Part shown: in pieces, positions 47,933 to 59,062 of the stretch
Numbering within the stretch: position 1 is the stretch's first letter
Layout: the number at the start of each line of letters is the position of its first letter
Source of the DNA: Castor canadensis
Taxonomy: Eukaryota > Chordata > Mammalia > Rodentia > Castoridae
Direction of reading: 5' to 3'
Assembly (NCBI RefSeq): GCF_047511655.1
Contig: NC_133402.1
Location: forward strand, 63,740,951 to 63,804,950
Length of the DNA stretch: 64,000 nucleotides
The notes under the pieces: generated by a model
Told to the model about the DNA's origin: nothing
What the model saw: only the letters and a program-made list of their open reading frames with translations
Database searches by the model: none
Program-made: the position numbers and the translations under genes

Positions 47933-48519
47933 CATTTTCTTAAAGACTGGTGACATGCTTGGGAGAATACTCAAACTGTGTGCACTGCTAAGTTTAAGAA
48001 GCCTCTGGGTATGTGCTGGAGCTGGTGTATGTCCTGGAAAGCCTCCTGTGCTGCCGACCTCAACTTCAGGCAGGAAGCCTGCCAGGGCCAGCCAAGCCTG
48101 GGAATGGGGCCTTTTGCATTGGAAAAACAGCTGGTAGTGTAAAATGCTTGTTACTTAACCACTAATGGTCTGTTTGAGTCCTTGAGAGGAAGTCTACTGT
48201 ATAACTGTCTCCAAAAGGAATAATTTTACCAAAATTTGCATTATTTGTGGACCCAAGGCACACTGCTTATGGCAGAGCCAGTTTCCCCCAAATGTTCTTT
48301 ACTGACCATGCAGTAGTCACAGGGGTGCACCTGTGCAGGACTGTGGAGTCTAAAGGTGCTCCTTGGGAGGGGACCCTCCAGGTGGAAGCCATATAAGGTA
48401 ATTTTAGGTGCTTGGTGGCACCAGTGAGGGGTTGGTTCTGACTGAGAGAGAGAGAGAGAAAGAGACTGCTGTATCTAGATAAAGACTGCAGCTGTGTTCA
48501 GCAGCTGTCTGGCACTGAG
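47933..48519. other. No gene seen
   Basis: Unique. A (GA)n run lies at 48443-48462. Confidence 0.5.
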
Positions 48520-48965
48520 AATAATAACTTAAAGGATAAAAGGTTTACTCTGACTCTTGGTTTCAGTCCAGGATTGAGTGGCTGCATTACTTGGGCCTGG
48601 GAGGTATAGCAGAGGAGTCTGCTTACCTCATGGGAGTAAGGCAGCAGAGAGAGAGAGAGGGAGGAAGGAAGGAAATGAGGGAGGGAGGAAGGGAGGAAGG
48701 AAGGAAGGAAGGAAGGAAAGAAAAGGTCCAGAAGCAAGAGATAGCTCCTAGGGGTATTGCTCCTAGGATGCACTCCCTTCAACTGGGTCCCACCTCTGAC
48801 AGCTCATTAAATTATGACTCTGTCAATGAGCTTGTGATCCAATCACTTCTCTGAAGTCCCACTTCTGAACATTGCTGCATTAGGAACCATGTCTTGAACA
48901 CATGAGCCTTGTTGGATGGACATTCTGTATCCAAATAACAATAGAAGCATCTAGTGAGCAAGGCG
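48520..48965 (-). repeat. MaLR-type LTR with internal GGAA expansion
   Basis: TTGGTTTCAGTCCAGGATTG, GTGGCTGCATTACTTGGGCC, CTGCTTACCTCATGGGAG before the purine tract and CTCATTAAATTATGACTC, CTTGTGATCCAATCACTTCTC, CTGAACATTGCTGCATTAGG after it match one reverse MaLR LTR. Confidence 0.7.
48646..48720 (+). repeat. (GGAA)n/(GAGA)n polypurine microsatellite
   Basis: GAGAGAGAGA followed by GGAAGGAAGGAAATGAGGG and a run of GGAA units. Strand-complementary in type to the CCTT tract 1.1 kb upstream. Confidence 0.95.
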
Positions 48966-49209
48966 GAGCAGATTCAGTTTCAGGGAGAGAAGCTTAGACA
49001 CTGGCAAGTAGGCTGGAGATGGAGCACACGTGAGACCCCCCGTCCCCGTACACTCTAGGTGGGGAATTGGCAGTGAGTCAGAGATTTTCCTTAAGCCAGT
49101 AGAGACAGAATCAGAGTAATCAGGTTTTATATCATAAAACCTGATATTGCTTAGGCCAGGTGCAAAAAATTCCCCTTTACTGTTTAAAAAGAAAAGGGTC
49201 TTCTCAAAT
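48966..49209. other. No gene seen
   Basis: Unassigned sequence. Confidence 0.5.
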
Positions 49210-51095
49210 CATGCCTATTTGCAAATAAGATGCTTTACTTAAAAGATCTTAGAGACTCTATGAGAAAAGAACAGACTTAGATCTGATAAACTTTCAGAAA
49301 AGAATCTGGATACCAAATCAGCCGACAGAAACTTGTAGCTTTTCTTTATGCTAATAATTAAGAGGCTGAAAAAGAAATCAGGAAAACAATCCCATTTATA
49401 ATAGGCTCAAAAACAAAAACAAAACACTAACCCAGGAGTAATTCTAATCAAGGAGGTGAAAGACCTCTACAATGAGAATGATAAAACACTGAAAAAAGAA
49501 GCTGAAGAAGACACTAAAAGAAAGAAAGATCATCCTCCTATGCTCACGGGTCTGCAAAATTCATATTGTGAAAATGGCCATATTACCAAAAGTGATCTAC
49601 AGATTCTTTATAATCTTCATCAAAGTTCCAATGGCAGTCTTCCTAAAATAGAAGAATCTACCCTAAAATGCATATGGAAGCATACAAGACCCAGAATAAC
49701 CAAAGCAATTCTGAGAACAATGCTAGAGGAATCACAATACTTGATTTCAAATTATACTACAGAGACATAGTAACAAGAACAGATTGACAAGTGGACAGAG
49801 TATCAGACCCAGAAATAAACTCAGATACAGCTATAGTTATTTGATTCTCAAAAAAAGGAGGCAAAAAACATACACTGGAGAAAGGACAACCTCTTTGACA
49901 AGTTGTGCTGGGAAAGCACCTCATGCAGAAGACTGAAACTAAACCCGTAGTTCTCACCCTTTTTAAAAGCCAATTCAAAATGAACCAAAGATCTTACGGA
50001 AAAACCCCAATCTTTGAAACTACTAGAGGAAAACAGATGGGAAACACTTTGAGAAATAAGAATGGGTAATGACTTTCTGAATAGGACTGTAATAGCTCAG
50101 GACATAGAACAAGAATTGAAAACATGGAATTGCATCGAACCAAAAGACTTCTGCACAGCCAAGGACAAAACTCCTAGAGGGAAGAAATAGCCTACAGAAT
50201 GGGAGAAATGTTTTGGAAGCTATTGATCTTATAGGTATGAATATCCAGAATGTATGAGGAACTGAAAAACACAAAAGGACAAACATGCAAATTACTTGAT
50301 AGCTGGCAAATTAACTGAACAGGTAGTTTTCTAAAGATATACAAATATATATTGTGAGCCATCAAGAAAAGGCAAATCAAAACTACACACTACATTGAGA
50401 TTTCCTGTCACCCCAGTCAGAATGGCTATCAGCAAAAAACAAACAAACAAACAAAAAACAACCCCCACCCCCAAAATAAAAAAAATACAAATGCTGGTGA
50501 AGATGCACAAAAACAGAATCCTTATATGCCTCTGGTGGAAATGTAGATTACTGTAGCCACTATGGAAATCAGTATGGAGGTTCCTCAGAAATGTAAAAAC
50601 TATCCTCTCTACCACTCTTGGATATATAAACCCAAAAGAATGAGAGTTAGCACATAATAGAGGCACCTGCACACCCATGTTTATTGCAGGACTATCCACA
50701 ACAGCCAAGAACGGAATCAGCCTAGACTCCCAACAACAGATGGATAAAAAAATGTTGTAAACATAGGCAACAGATTATTATTTAGGCATAAGGAAGAATG
50801 AAATGGATGGAATTAGAGATCAGTTTATTAAGTTAGATAAGACAGACTCAGAAAGACACATATTGTATATTTCCTCTCATAGGCAGAATCTACATTAAAC
50901 AAAAGTCATGAAGTAAAAGGGGAACTATTTGGGAAGAGGAAGGGGAACAGAAGGGGGTAGGAGGGGGGGACTAGAGAGGGTAATTGGGGAGGTGAATGTG
51001 ATCAAAGTACATTGTATACGTGTCTGAAAATGTCATAATGAAACCCATTATTTTGTACAATTAATATATGCTAATAAAAATTTTTCAAAGGCCTC
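49210..51095 (+). mobile_element. Old 5'-truncated LINE-1 (ORF2 second half and 3' UTR)
   Basis: Starts in the part of ORF2 just after the reverse-transcriptase YADD region (about 49220-49350), continues through GAGAATGATAAAACACTGAA, TTTATAATCTTCATCAAAG, AAGACCCAGAATAACCAAAGC, the Cys-rich C-terminus (50490-50870) and a G-rich 3' UTR at 50930-50990. It ends AATTAATATATGCTAATAAAAA at about 51090. Multiple stops and frameshifts; the longest frame is 104 codons (49456-49770). The pure A-tail is lost and no target-site duplication is seen, so it is older than the copies at 2.4, 31.9 and 54.3 kb. Confidence 0.9.
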
Positions 51096-51739
51096 TACTT
51101 GCTAAATTCCACATTTTAAAACTGCAATTAAAATGTGAAATTATATAATTTAAATTTTACTGATTTATAGTAAACATTACAACACCAGACTCTAATCTGC
51201 ATATCTTCAACATTTTGAGCAGTAGAGAAAAGACAGCAATGCAAGGTGAGATAGTATCCACTAGTAATATAAGTAAATCTGGAGAAAGACTAATGAATAT
51301 TCTCTTCTCCTTTAGAAGTTCACCATATTTTTTATTTCTTGTTTAGCTCATTTCAGTCAGTATTTTTATTATAAATTATTTGATTTATAGATAGCCAAGG
51401 CTGGAAGATGACTGAGATTAATCGATGAAGAAATATGCAGCCCAGAGAGTTGACTAAGATCACAGTGTCTTATTTTCTGTATTATTACACCATGACATTC
51501 TCTGCAGTCATGACCTAGTGCCTGGCTCATTGATGGAGCTGTATGGACCTACTGAAATTAACCAAACTCATCCTTATTTTTAACCGCTGAATTTTAGGTT
51601 AGAAAAAAGAAATGAGATTAAAATCTTAGAGAAGCCAGACTTGAATTTAAAGGTCCATCTCATGTAAGAGAAACTGGACACTTACTTTATTGGGTAAGCT
51701 TAAACAGAAATTGTAATATAAACATTAGGTCATTCTTAC
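51096..51739. other. No gene seen
   Basis: AT-rich unique sequence. Confidence 0.5.
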
Positions 51740-51948
51740 CATGTATGGTCATTGTTCCAAATGCTTTACAAATTTTGACCCCTTTAGTCTTCACAGTAGG
51801 CTTGAATCAGGTTGTCCTCTTGTTAATTTACCTATGAGGAAACTAAGGCATGAAGGGACAAATGACTCATTGCAGATCACACAGTGATGATGGCAGAGCT
51901 GGGATTCAACCCAAATCTGCCTAGCTTAATGCTGCTCTTCCAAAGGTG
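51740..51948 (-). repeat. MIR SINE, near full length
   Basis: GTTCCAAATGCTTTACAAAT, CCTATGAGGAAACTAAGGCATG, GCAGATCACACAGTGATG and GCAGAGCTGGGATTCAACCC, CTTAATGCTGCTCTTCC: one of the best-kept MIRs in the window. Confidence 0.9.
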
Positions 51949-51983
51949 CAGACTAAAGAGTTCTGGAAAATTGCCCCCCAATT

Positions 51984-52086
51984 CTTCCTTTCCTCTTCCT
52001 CCTTCTCTCCTCCTTTCCTCGTCCCCCTCTCTTTCCTTCCTGTCCCCTCCCCTCCCCTGCTCTTTCTTCTCTTCTTTTCTCTCTCA
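51984..52086 (+). repeat. CT-rich polypyrimidine tract
   Basis: C/T-only or nearly so, with CTCCTCC, TTCCTTCCTG, CCCCTCCCC and TTCTCTTC units. Overlapping open frames on both strands here are artefacts. Confidence 0.9.
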
Positions 52087-54327
52087 GTGCTGAAGTGCAG
52101 GGATTCCTATGTGATTTCTGTAGCGAGGTCACAATTGCCATGTGAGGCTCCAAGCAGCCCACAGTGGCACAACCACTGCATCTTGAAGTCTGTATCAGCA
52201 CAGGATCCACCACCACAACTAAGCATGACACAATTGATGAGGATCTGGGACTCAGACTCTGCAGAACCCGGGGGCAGAATCACAGAAATGGAAACTTGTG
52301 TGGCTTTGCTGACACAGCTTCCCAGCCTCCAGAGGCTGCTGTGGTGGCCTGAGTGGCATGGAAGGAAGTAGAGATTCCCTCCCAGCAAGTTGTTGGCTTT
52401 TGCAACTTGCTTTATTTTGCAGAGGTTGTAATTCATTCTGGAAAGAGTGATGGAACTTTGAGCCTTAAATTTATGTCCCTAAATAACTTTTCTCATCCAA
52501 GATTTGAACAAAGTACAAAAGTGTTTAAGTTGTCGTGCAGAGTTGCCAGAGAACAGAGCAGTGAGTGGAACAAGTTGCCATAAAAGGAGAAGTGCTCATT
52601 TTCAAAACCTTTATTGAAATGGTTGCTTTACTCAGATTTCAAATTTTCCCTATAAGATACAAAACTAGCCAGAGTGTCTTGGTTCAGAATGAGCTTGTTT
52701 TAGCTTAATGACATGGTGGGGATTCAACAGCAGAAAACTGGGGAAATTTTACCCCTCAAACGTACTCTGCAGCAGGGGGTTAGTGGGAGAGTGGAACGTC
52801 GTAGATTGAGACTGAGTGGTGGCGGCATCAAAACCTTTAAAGAAACTTTTAAACGTTCTTTGTTGTGGTCGTCATGATCTGCCAACCTTCAATATTCTTA
52901 CTTCAGCAATTTTAACACCTTAGGCTGCTGTGACTTGCCGGTGTAGAGAAAGGGGCTGCTACTTAATGAATAGTGATTTTTAACCAAAGCCCTATCTTGG
53001 GACAGACTTGACTGTCATCTGCCTAGTCGTTTCACAGAAATTCAGTAGAGGGAGCATCTTTTCTGTTATAAAAAAAGACAATTCCATTTTTAAAAGCTGG
53101 ATAATTTTATACAGTTTAAATCAACCCTGAAATAATACTGGAACCAGATCAGATTCTGAGGCTAAGATAGATATCTTGGGACATATTCAACAGTTTGATG
53201 ACAAAAGGCCAGCTCCTGGGATTTATAGCCTGACAGGCTTTCATTCAATTTAGAAATGAATTAAATGGAAAGACCTAGGCAAAAAAGCACAGCTCCCGAG
53301 AATATGTGGGGCTCAGGCATTTACTATTAATTTTTAAAGATCAAAATACCTATTGAATTCCAATTAGGTACTTGGTACAGTATAAATAGAGATAGTATGA
53401 CCTCAAGAAGAATACAGATTGCATTAATTTCAGGAATTGCCATAATTTCTAATCTTTTTGGGATCGTGGACCCTGGGTTGGTTAGGAGTAGATTCAGCTG
53501 GTAGTGCCAGAAAACCACAACTAACTATGGCTTAAACTAGTGTAGCTTATTTCTCCTCCATGGAAACTAGTCAATATGAGACATGTCAGCAGTACAAGTG
53601 TTTGCCCATTGCTTTTGTCAGAAAAATTCCTTGGACCACAGCCTCCAGGGAGCTGAAAGAACATTTTGCTCAGCTTGGCTACATATGAAAGGGTACTGTA
53701 CCTTTTGACAAAGAGACTGGCCTTCCAGAGGTCTGGGTGGGATTCAGATTGCTTCAGAAGTACTTCAGAATGCAGTACAACCAGAAAATCGTATTATTGA
53801 TGGAGTAAAGTTGCATGTTCAAGTTCAAAGAACAAATTTTGCAAGGGGACAAATTTTGCAAGAGAAAGATTTCTGAGCTGTTTACTGCAATTAAACATAA
53901 CTGAAAACAAACAAAGTTCAAATGGTTACCTCCAATGATCGCCAAGTATGTAGTCTGTAAGATGTTAAAGTCATTATTAAGAAATTGCTCCTCTGTGTTA
54001 ACATTGACATTGTTGGAGATCTTCCCTATTTGTTTATCTTGCATATCAAGTGCAGGACACTGTTACTGTAAAGGAGATGTGTCCATACTTGAGCCAATGG
54101 TGACTGGAATGTCATGTCCACTATCACACTCGACTCCATAAGCTACTAATACTGGTCAGCAGTTTGGGCCTTTCACTCTCTGAGAGCAAGTTCAGTGATA
54201 ATAATTATGCAAGCTGAAGTGTGACACACATGCTCTATGCCCAGACTCAGAGGAAGGGAATGCAAATTCTACATGAAGGGTGACAAAATAGTTTGGGTGT
54301 TTAAAATGATCAAAATGGAGCTCAGGT
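52087..54327. other. No gene seen; mostly unique
   Basis: No coding evidence. The region 53480-53700 (CTTAAACTAGTGTAGCTTATTTCTCC) may be an old MER-type repeat, unassigned. A 14-base motif ACAAATTTTGCAAG occurs twice at 53831-53861. Confidence 0.45.
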
Positions 54328-55340
54328 AATATTGGGGTTCACAATTAAGAAATGGGCAAGTGAACTAAACAGAACTTTGTCAAAAGAAGAAATTCAAATG
54401 GCCAAAAAACACATGAAAAAATGCTCACCATCTCTGATCATAAAGGAAATGCAAATCAAAACCACACTAAGATTCCACCTCACCCCTGTTAGAATAGCCA
54501 TCATCAGCAACACCACTAACAACAGGTATTGGTGAGGATGTGGAGAAAAAGGAACCCTCTTACACTGCTGGTGGGAATGCAAGCTGATGCAACCACTCTG
54601 GAAAAAAATTTGGAGGCTTCTTAAAAATCTAAACATAGACCTGCCATATGATCCAGCAATCCCACTCCTGGGGAAATACCCAAAGGAATGCGACACAGGT
54701 TACTCCAGAGGCACCTGCACACCCATGTTTATTGCAGCGCTATTTACATAGCCAAGTTGTGGAAACAGCCAAGATGCCCCACCACTGACGAATGGATTAA
54801 GAAAATGTGGTATCTATACACAATGGAATTTTATGCAGCCATGAAGAAGAACGAAATGTTATCATTCGCTGGTAAATGGATGGAACTGGAGAACATCATT
54901 CTGAGTGAGGTTAGCCTGGCTCAGAAGACCAAAAATCGTATGTTCTCCCTCATATGCAGACTTTAGATCTAGGGCAAATGCAGTAATGTGATTGGACTTG
55001 GGTCACATGACAAGGGGAGAGCACATACAGGAGGTGTGGGGATAGGTAGAAAACCCAAAACATGAAAGCATTTGATGTCCCCACTCCAGAGGAACAAATA
55101 CAGAAACCTTAAAGCAACAGAGGTTAACATGAAAAGGGGATCAAGAACCAGTGTAAAGATCAGCTAGAGATGAATCAATGTGGGTTGTAACACATTTGTA
55201 CATGAAAGCAATGCTAGCAATCCTTCTGTATAGCTATCCTTATCTCAACTAGCAAAAACACGTTGTTTTCCTTATTATGCTTATGTCTTCTCTTCAACAA
55301 AATTAGAGATAAGGGCAGAACAGGACCTGCCTGGAAATGA

Positions 55341-55382
55341 GGGGGGGAGGGGGGAGAAAGTGGGAGAGAGGGGCAGGGGGGA
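55341..55382 (+). other. G-rich tract in L1 3' UTR
   Basis: Runs GGGGGGG, GGGGGG, GGG, GGGG and GGGGGG within about 42 bases; quadruplex-prone on the plus (RNA-sense) strand. Confidence 0.75.
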
Positions 55383-55442
55383 GAAATGACCCAAACAATG
55401 TATGCACATGTGAATAAATGAATAATAAAAAATTAAAAAAAT

Positions 55443-55506
55443 ATATTAAATCCCAATGCCACCCAAAAAAGTAAAAATAATAATAAAATAAAAAGATTCT
55501 CTTTGC
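55443..55506 (+). other. Candidate 3'-transduced flank of the L1
   Basis: Sequence between the L1's own A-rich end and the terminal A-run: ATTAAATCCCAATGCCACCC, then an A/T-rich part with two AATAAA signals and AGATTCTCTTTGC. It lies inside the target-site duplication, so it arrived with the L1. Confidence 0.75.
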
Positions 55507-55525
55507 AAAAAAATATTGGGGTTCA

Positions 55526-57531
55526 TTTTAAAACTTGTCCTACATTTTCGATGATTCACAACTTGAAGACTAGGAGTTGTATCATAATTAGGAAGTTATA
55601 AGCAAAATGGTGCAAAACTTACCCACAAATGATTAGCTTAAAAAAGCTTCTATCTTGACAATATGAACAGTAAAGTGTCCAGTCTCCATCAATCTCTCTC
55701 TCTCTCTCTCTCTCGATAGACATAGGCATATGTATGGGTACAGATATCAGCAAGTGCTGTGAATATAATTATACTCTTCCATTTCAAGCCACACTGATTC
55801 ATTGTATTATAGAGGACTTTATTCTTAACTTTCTATTACCCCAATCCTAGTCCTCTGTGGCACATAGGCAATCACAGTCATATGATGGTTAAAATCCTTT
55901 AATAGGTCTGTGTCCTTGTAAATGTGTCGTGTTTTGTGTGAATATGTGTTCTAAATTTCTAGAAATATTGCTCTGTACATCTCCCTTAAAATTTAAAATG
56001 CAGCGCTATTTTTGAAATCCTTTATATGCATGTTGTTGTACAGCTTTCCAGTTCTTTGCTTCTAACTTCTACCTAGATTTCCATAACATCCACCCTCATC
56101 CCTTACTGACCTCTTCCCTGATCACAGATATCTTGTGTTGCCTCCAGCTCCCCAAGACTACTAGCAATATTTCTGATAGTCACATCACCTGAGATAAGAT
56201 AAAAGAAATGTAAGCAACACCTGTCAAAGTAAAAGCTTCAAGCCCCTCTGGATTATTAGTCTTTATCATTTTTCTTACAAGCTACTCAATGCTTTTAAGG
56301 TGACTTCAGAGTTGGAGCTACAAAACCCATGGGAACATTAACAAATCTTCGAACACAGTGATTCATGACTAGGGTGATTTTGTTCTGTTCAAGTCACAGG
56401 GCATTAAACAATGTCTGGAAGCAAGTTTTGATTATTCTGACCACAACTGGTCAGTAGTAAACATCTCACAATGCAGGACAGCCCCTCACAGTAAAGAATT
56501 ATTTATTCTAAAATGCCAATAGTGCTGAGTTAAAAAACCTTGTTATAGCAGAATTATATTCAGCTCTACAAATGAATGTTCTTCATACATTCTTTGAGTT
56601 TTCATCTGGCTTGATCTGGCTTCTGCTTCCTTGTTATGCTTTCCTCATGTGTCCTGCATTCTTTACCTATAATGCTCTGTCTTCTGCTCCATCTTAATTC
56701 TCTACCTGTCCATCTGCATCCATGCAGGCAGGTCCTCCATAGTGGATTGACTTGACTTTCCACTCTAATTCTTCCTACTCCTCAATAGGAAGCAACAATA
56801 TTTCTTGCTGTGAAGTAATAACTTGCCATTCTGATTCACCCATCTGTGGAAGAAATGCTAGCAACCAAATAATCTCTGTTCTCCCTTCTGCCTTACTAGT
56901 GGACTCCACATTTTATTCTAGATGGAGTAAATTATTAGCTATGCAGGTCTCCCTTTAGTTATTTGGGATATGAAAATAGTAATTGTTGTGTGGGTCTTCC
57001 TAATGCTTCTTAACAAGGAGACTATCATGCCCCTTTATGTTCTCTACCCCTTCATCCTTATTTCTTCATAAATGTGAGAGAAGTAACACTCTATCCTTTC
57101 AATATATATGAGCTTAGTGCATGAGGCTTGCCCCTAAGTAGAAGGAGGTTCTCTGAATGTGCTGGCAAACAGTTTTGAGCATAGAAAATAAAAGACAGTA
57201 GTCCTACACTGTACTGGACTCATGAAAGTAAATCCTACTCTGTGAAGCCCCCACTATCTGCCATCTTTACTGGGTGATAGACTTTGATCTCACCTGCTTT
57301 TAGGACTCAAGATTTATACCAATGTAAGCTTTCAACATGATGATGTTTTCTAGGAAAATTTTATTTCAGGCAATGTGAGGAATATACACACAATATTTTC
57401 AGCTATTACTTATGGAAAATAGCACCAAGAAGCAACCTCGTATTCTGGAAAAGGTACTAACCTTGGCACCTTGAGAAAACACCAGTTTTCCAAATTGACT
57501 AAAAGAATGGTCAAGAATCATTATCACAGTG
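55526..57531. other. No gene seen; unique
   Basis: Contains a (TC)n run at 55693-55714. No coding frame above 68 codons. Confidence 0.5.
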
Positions 57532-57607
57532 CTGACAGCGGCTTAAGTGGTGAACCACCTGCCTAGTAAGCTTGAGACCCTGAGTTCAAACCCCGACACC
57601 AAAAAAA
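57532..57607 (+). repeat. tRNA-type SINE head
   Basis: GCGGCTTAAGTGGTGAACCAC (A box) and CCTGAGTTCAAACCCCGACACC (B box), then a short A7 tail. Confidence 0.8.
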
Positions 57608-57696
57608 GTCGTTATTGATTTTAAAAGATCATTCCAGAAAAAAAAAGATTATTTTTGTTTGTATTTTTCTTAGATTACATCCTCAAATAGTGTTAC

Positions 57697-58250
57697 GTGT
57701 TTTTTTTTTTTTTTGAACTTTAAAAAACATGTGTACTTTATTTAAGGAGGCCAAAAAGCCAATGTTCAGAGGACCTGGGTCAACGATGTGTTACATCTTC
57801 CATTAAAAGGCTGCTGAGTGATTGATGGGTTAATATTGTAAGACTTTCCTTAGTTGTCTCCATTATGTCCTAGAGAAGACATGTTGCATGTATTATGGAG
57901 TTCTTGTTTCTACATCTTGCTTGTTCAACATCGAAAGGAGATCGTGCCATTGTAGCTAACGGTCATCGAGGGCCAATATGGTGACAACAGTGCTTTTTCT
58001 CAATTTCAATGTTATTTTTATAAGGCCGGTCAAATAATAGAATCAGCAGTGTGCTTGCTATGCAGAGATATCAAGGGTTAATGTTTTGACTGCATGACTG
58101 ACCTCCTAAGGACATTTCAGAAGCCATAAAATGAAAGTGACACTAATCCTTCTTAAGAATCTACAAGTGCTGAGGCAGAGTCAACTTCCTGGATGTGGAA
58201 ATAAGAGTTTTACCACCTTAAAATAGTAACCCACTTATCATGTAAAGGTC
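57697..58250 (-). pseudogene. Candidate retrocopy of an unidentified transcript 3' end
   Basis: On the minus strand the sequence ends GGCCTCCTTAAATAAAGTACAC, about 15 bases, then a run of about 15 A (T-run 57699-57714). An AATAAA signal at the correct spacing before an A-tail is the mark of a polyadenylated RNA copied back to DNA. I do not recognise the source transcript; no long frame is present, so it is probably 3' UTR or non-coding RNA. The left boundary of the source (58250) is a guess, and no target-site duplication was found. Confidence 0.5.
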
Positions 58251-58787
58251 ATTCCAGGTCAAGGCATGGAGGAGCTGGAGGGGCTGGAGAAGAGTAGGAA
58301 CCACTGCTCCTCATCCTGGGGAGTTTCCAGTCTGAAGACCGCAGCTTCTGGAATGAGCTTTCATTCTTCTGTGTACCTGCAGTACTGGGTGGCCCATGTG
58401 CTTGGACCTACGCTAAAGAGATTGCAGTCTGAATGAATTAACGCCCAGGTGTTGGCATCTACCTGGCAGCCTTATGAAGGCTAGCATTCATTTTATTTAC
58501 TTATTTTAGTTATTGTCAATATTCTGGCTGAAGGTTAGTTAATTCCTGGGACAAACCTTGAAAATGAAAACCATTGGGATAAAATTAGCACTCTACTGGG
58601 GAATATAGGTGTGTATGTCTATTGTTTAGATGAATGGAATTAGATCCTTAAGTCTCTTGACACAAGCTTATTCTTAAAGATTTTAATAAAATGTCTTTGA
58701 ACGCTAACTTTGCTGTCCTTTTTAATATCTCCAAGGATTTGAAGGTCTTAGTTTTCCTTGAGTCACTTTAAATATGAGTTTCAACAT
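58251..58787. other. No gene seen
   Basis: Unique; nothing recognised. Confidence 0.5.
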
Positions 58788-58864
58788 TTCCTTTTGGTGG
58801 TACTGGGGTTTGAACTCAGGGCTCATGCTTTCCAGGCTCCATCACTTAAGCCATGCCTCCAGTC
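58788..58864 (-). repeat. tRNA-type SINE head
   Basis: TTTTGGTGGTACTGGGGTTTG, AACTCAGGGCTCATGCTTTCC and CACTTAAGCCATGCCTCCAGTCC: reverse of the tRNA-type SINE, well kept. Confidence 0.82.
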
Positions 58865-58939
58865 CTTGTATCCTGACTTCTGAATTGTGTATTTTCTATT
58901 GTAAATTTCAGGTAAATTTCTTCATACTCATCCTCACAT

Positions 58940-59062
58940 TATGGCCTAACTAGCAGCCTTACTTCAGGGAAACTGAGGTACAAAGTGAATAAATAATTTG
59001 GCCGAAGTCACACACAATTAATAATTAAGAAGACTATGCATGAATCAAGTTCCCAGGAGCCT
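58940..59062 (-). repeat. MIR SINE fragment
   Basis: CAGGGAAACTGAGGTACAAAG, TTGGCCGAAGTCACACACAAT and ATGAATCAAGTTCCCAGG match the reverse MIR core. Confidence 0.7.

Larger units (their letters stand above)
54342..55511 (+). mobile_element. Young 5'-truncated LINE-1 with 3' transduction
   Basis: Flanked by a perfect 14-bp duplication AATATTGGGGTTCA at 54328-54341 and 55512-55525. It holds the C-terminal part of ORF2: readable as [20 protein letters not shown] and DEWIKKMWYLYTMEFYAAM, ending TAG at 54964-54966. ORF2 is broken by TGA at 54533-54535 and a one-base deletion near 54748. The 3' UTR follows with a G-rich tract at 55341-55382 and a first A-tail near 55426-55441. After this come about 60 bases of foreign sequence with AATAAA at 55482 and 55487, then a second A-run at 55507-55511 touching the duplication. 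The enzyme ORF2p (endonuclease and reverse transcriptase) is not encoded in functional form. Confidence 0.93.

Noticed and set aside
49456-49770. 104-codon lysine-rich frame
   Set aside because: This is the decayed L1 ORF2 and not an independent gene.
51946-52436. Overlapping frames of 92-141 codons on both strands
   Set aside because: They depend on the CT-rich tract at 51984-52086; overlapping frames on both strands are typical of low-complexity DNA.
57532-57607. Possible tRNA gene from the A and B boxes
   Set aside because: It matches the repeated tRNA-type SINE with an A-tail and cannot fold as a complete tRNA; the same sequence recurs throughout the window.
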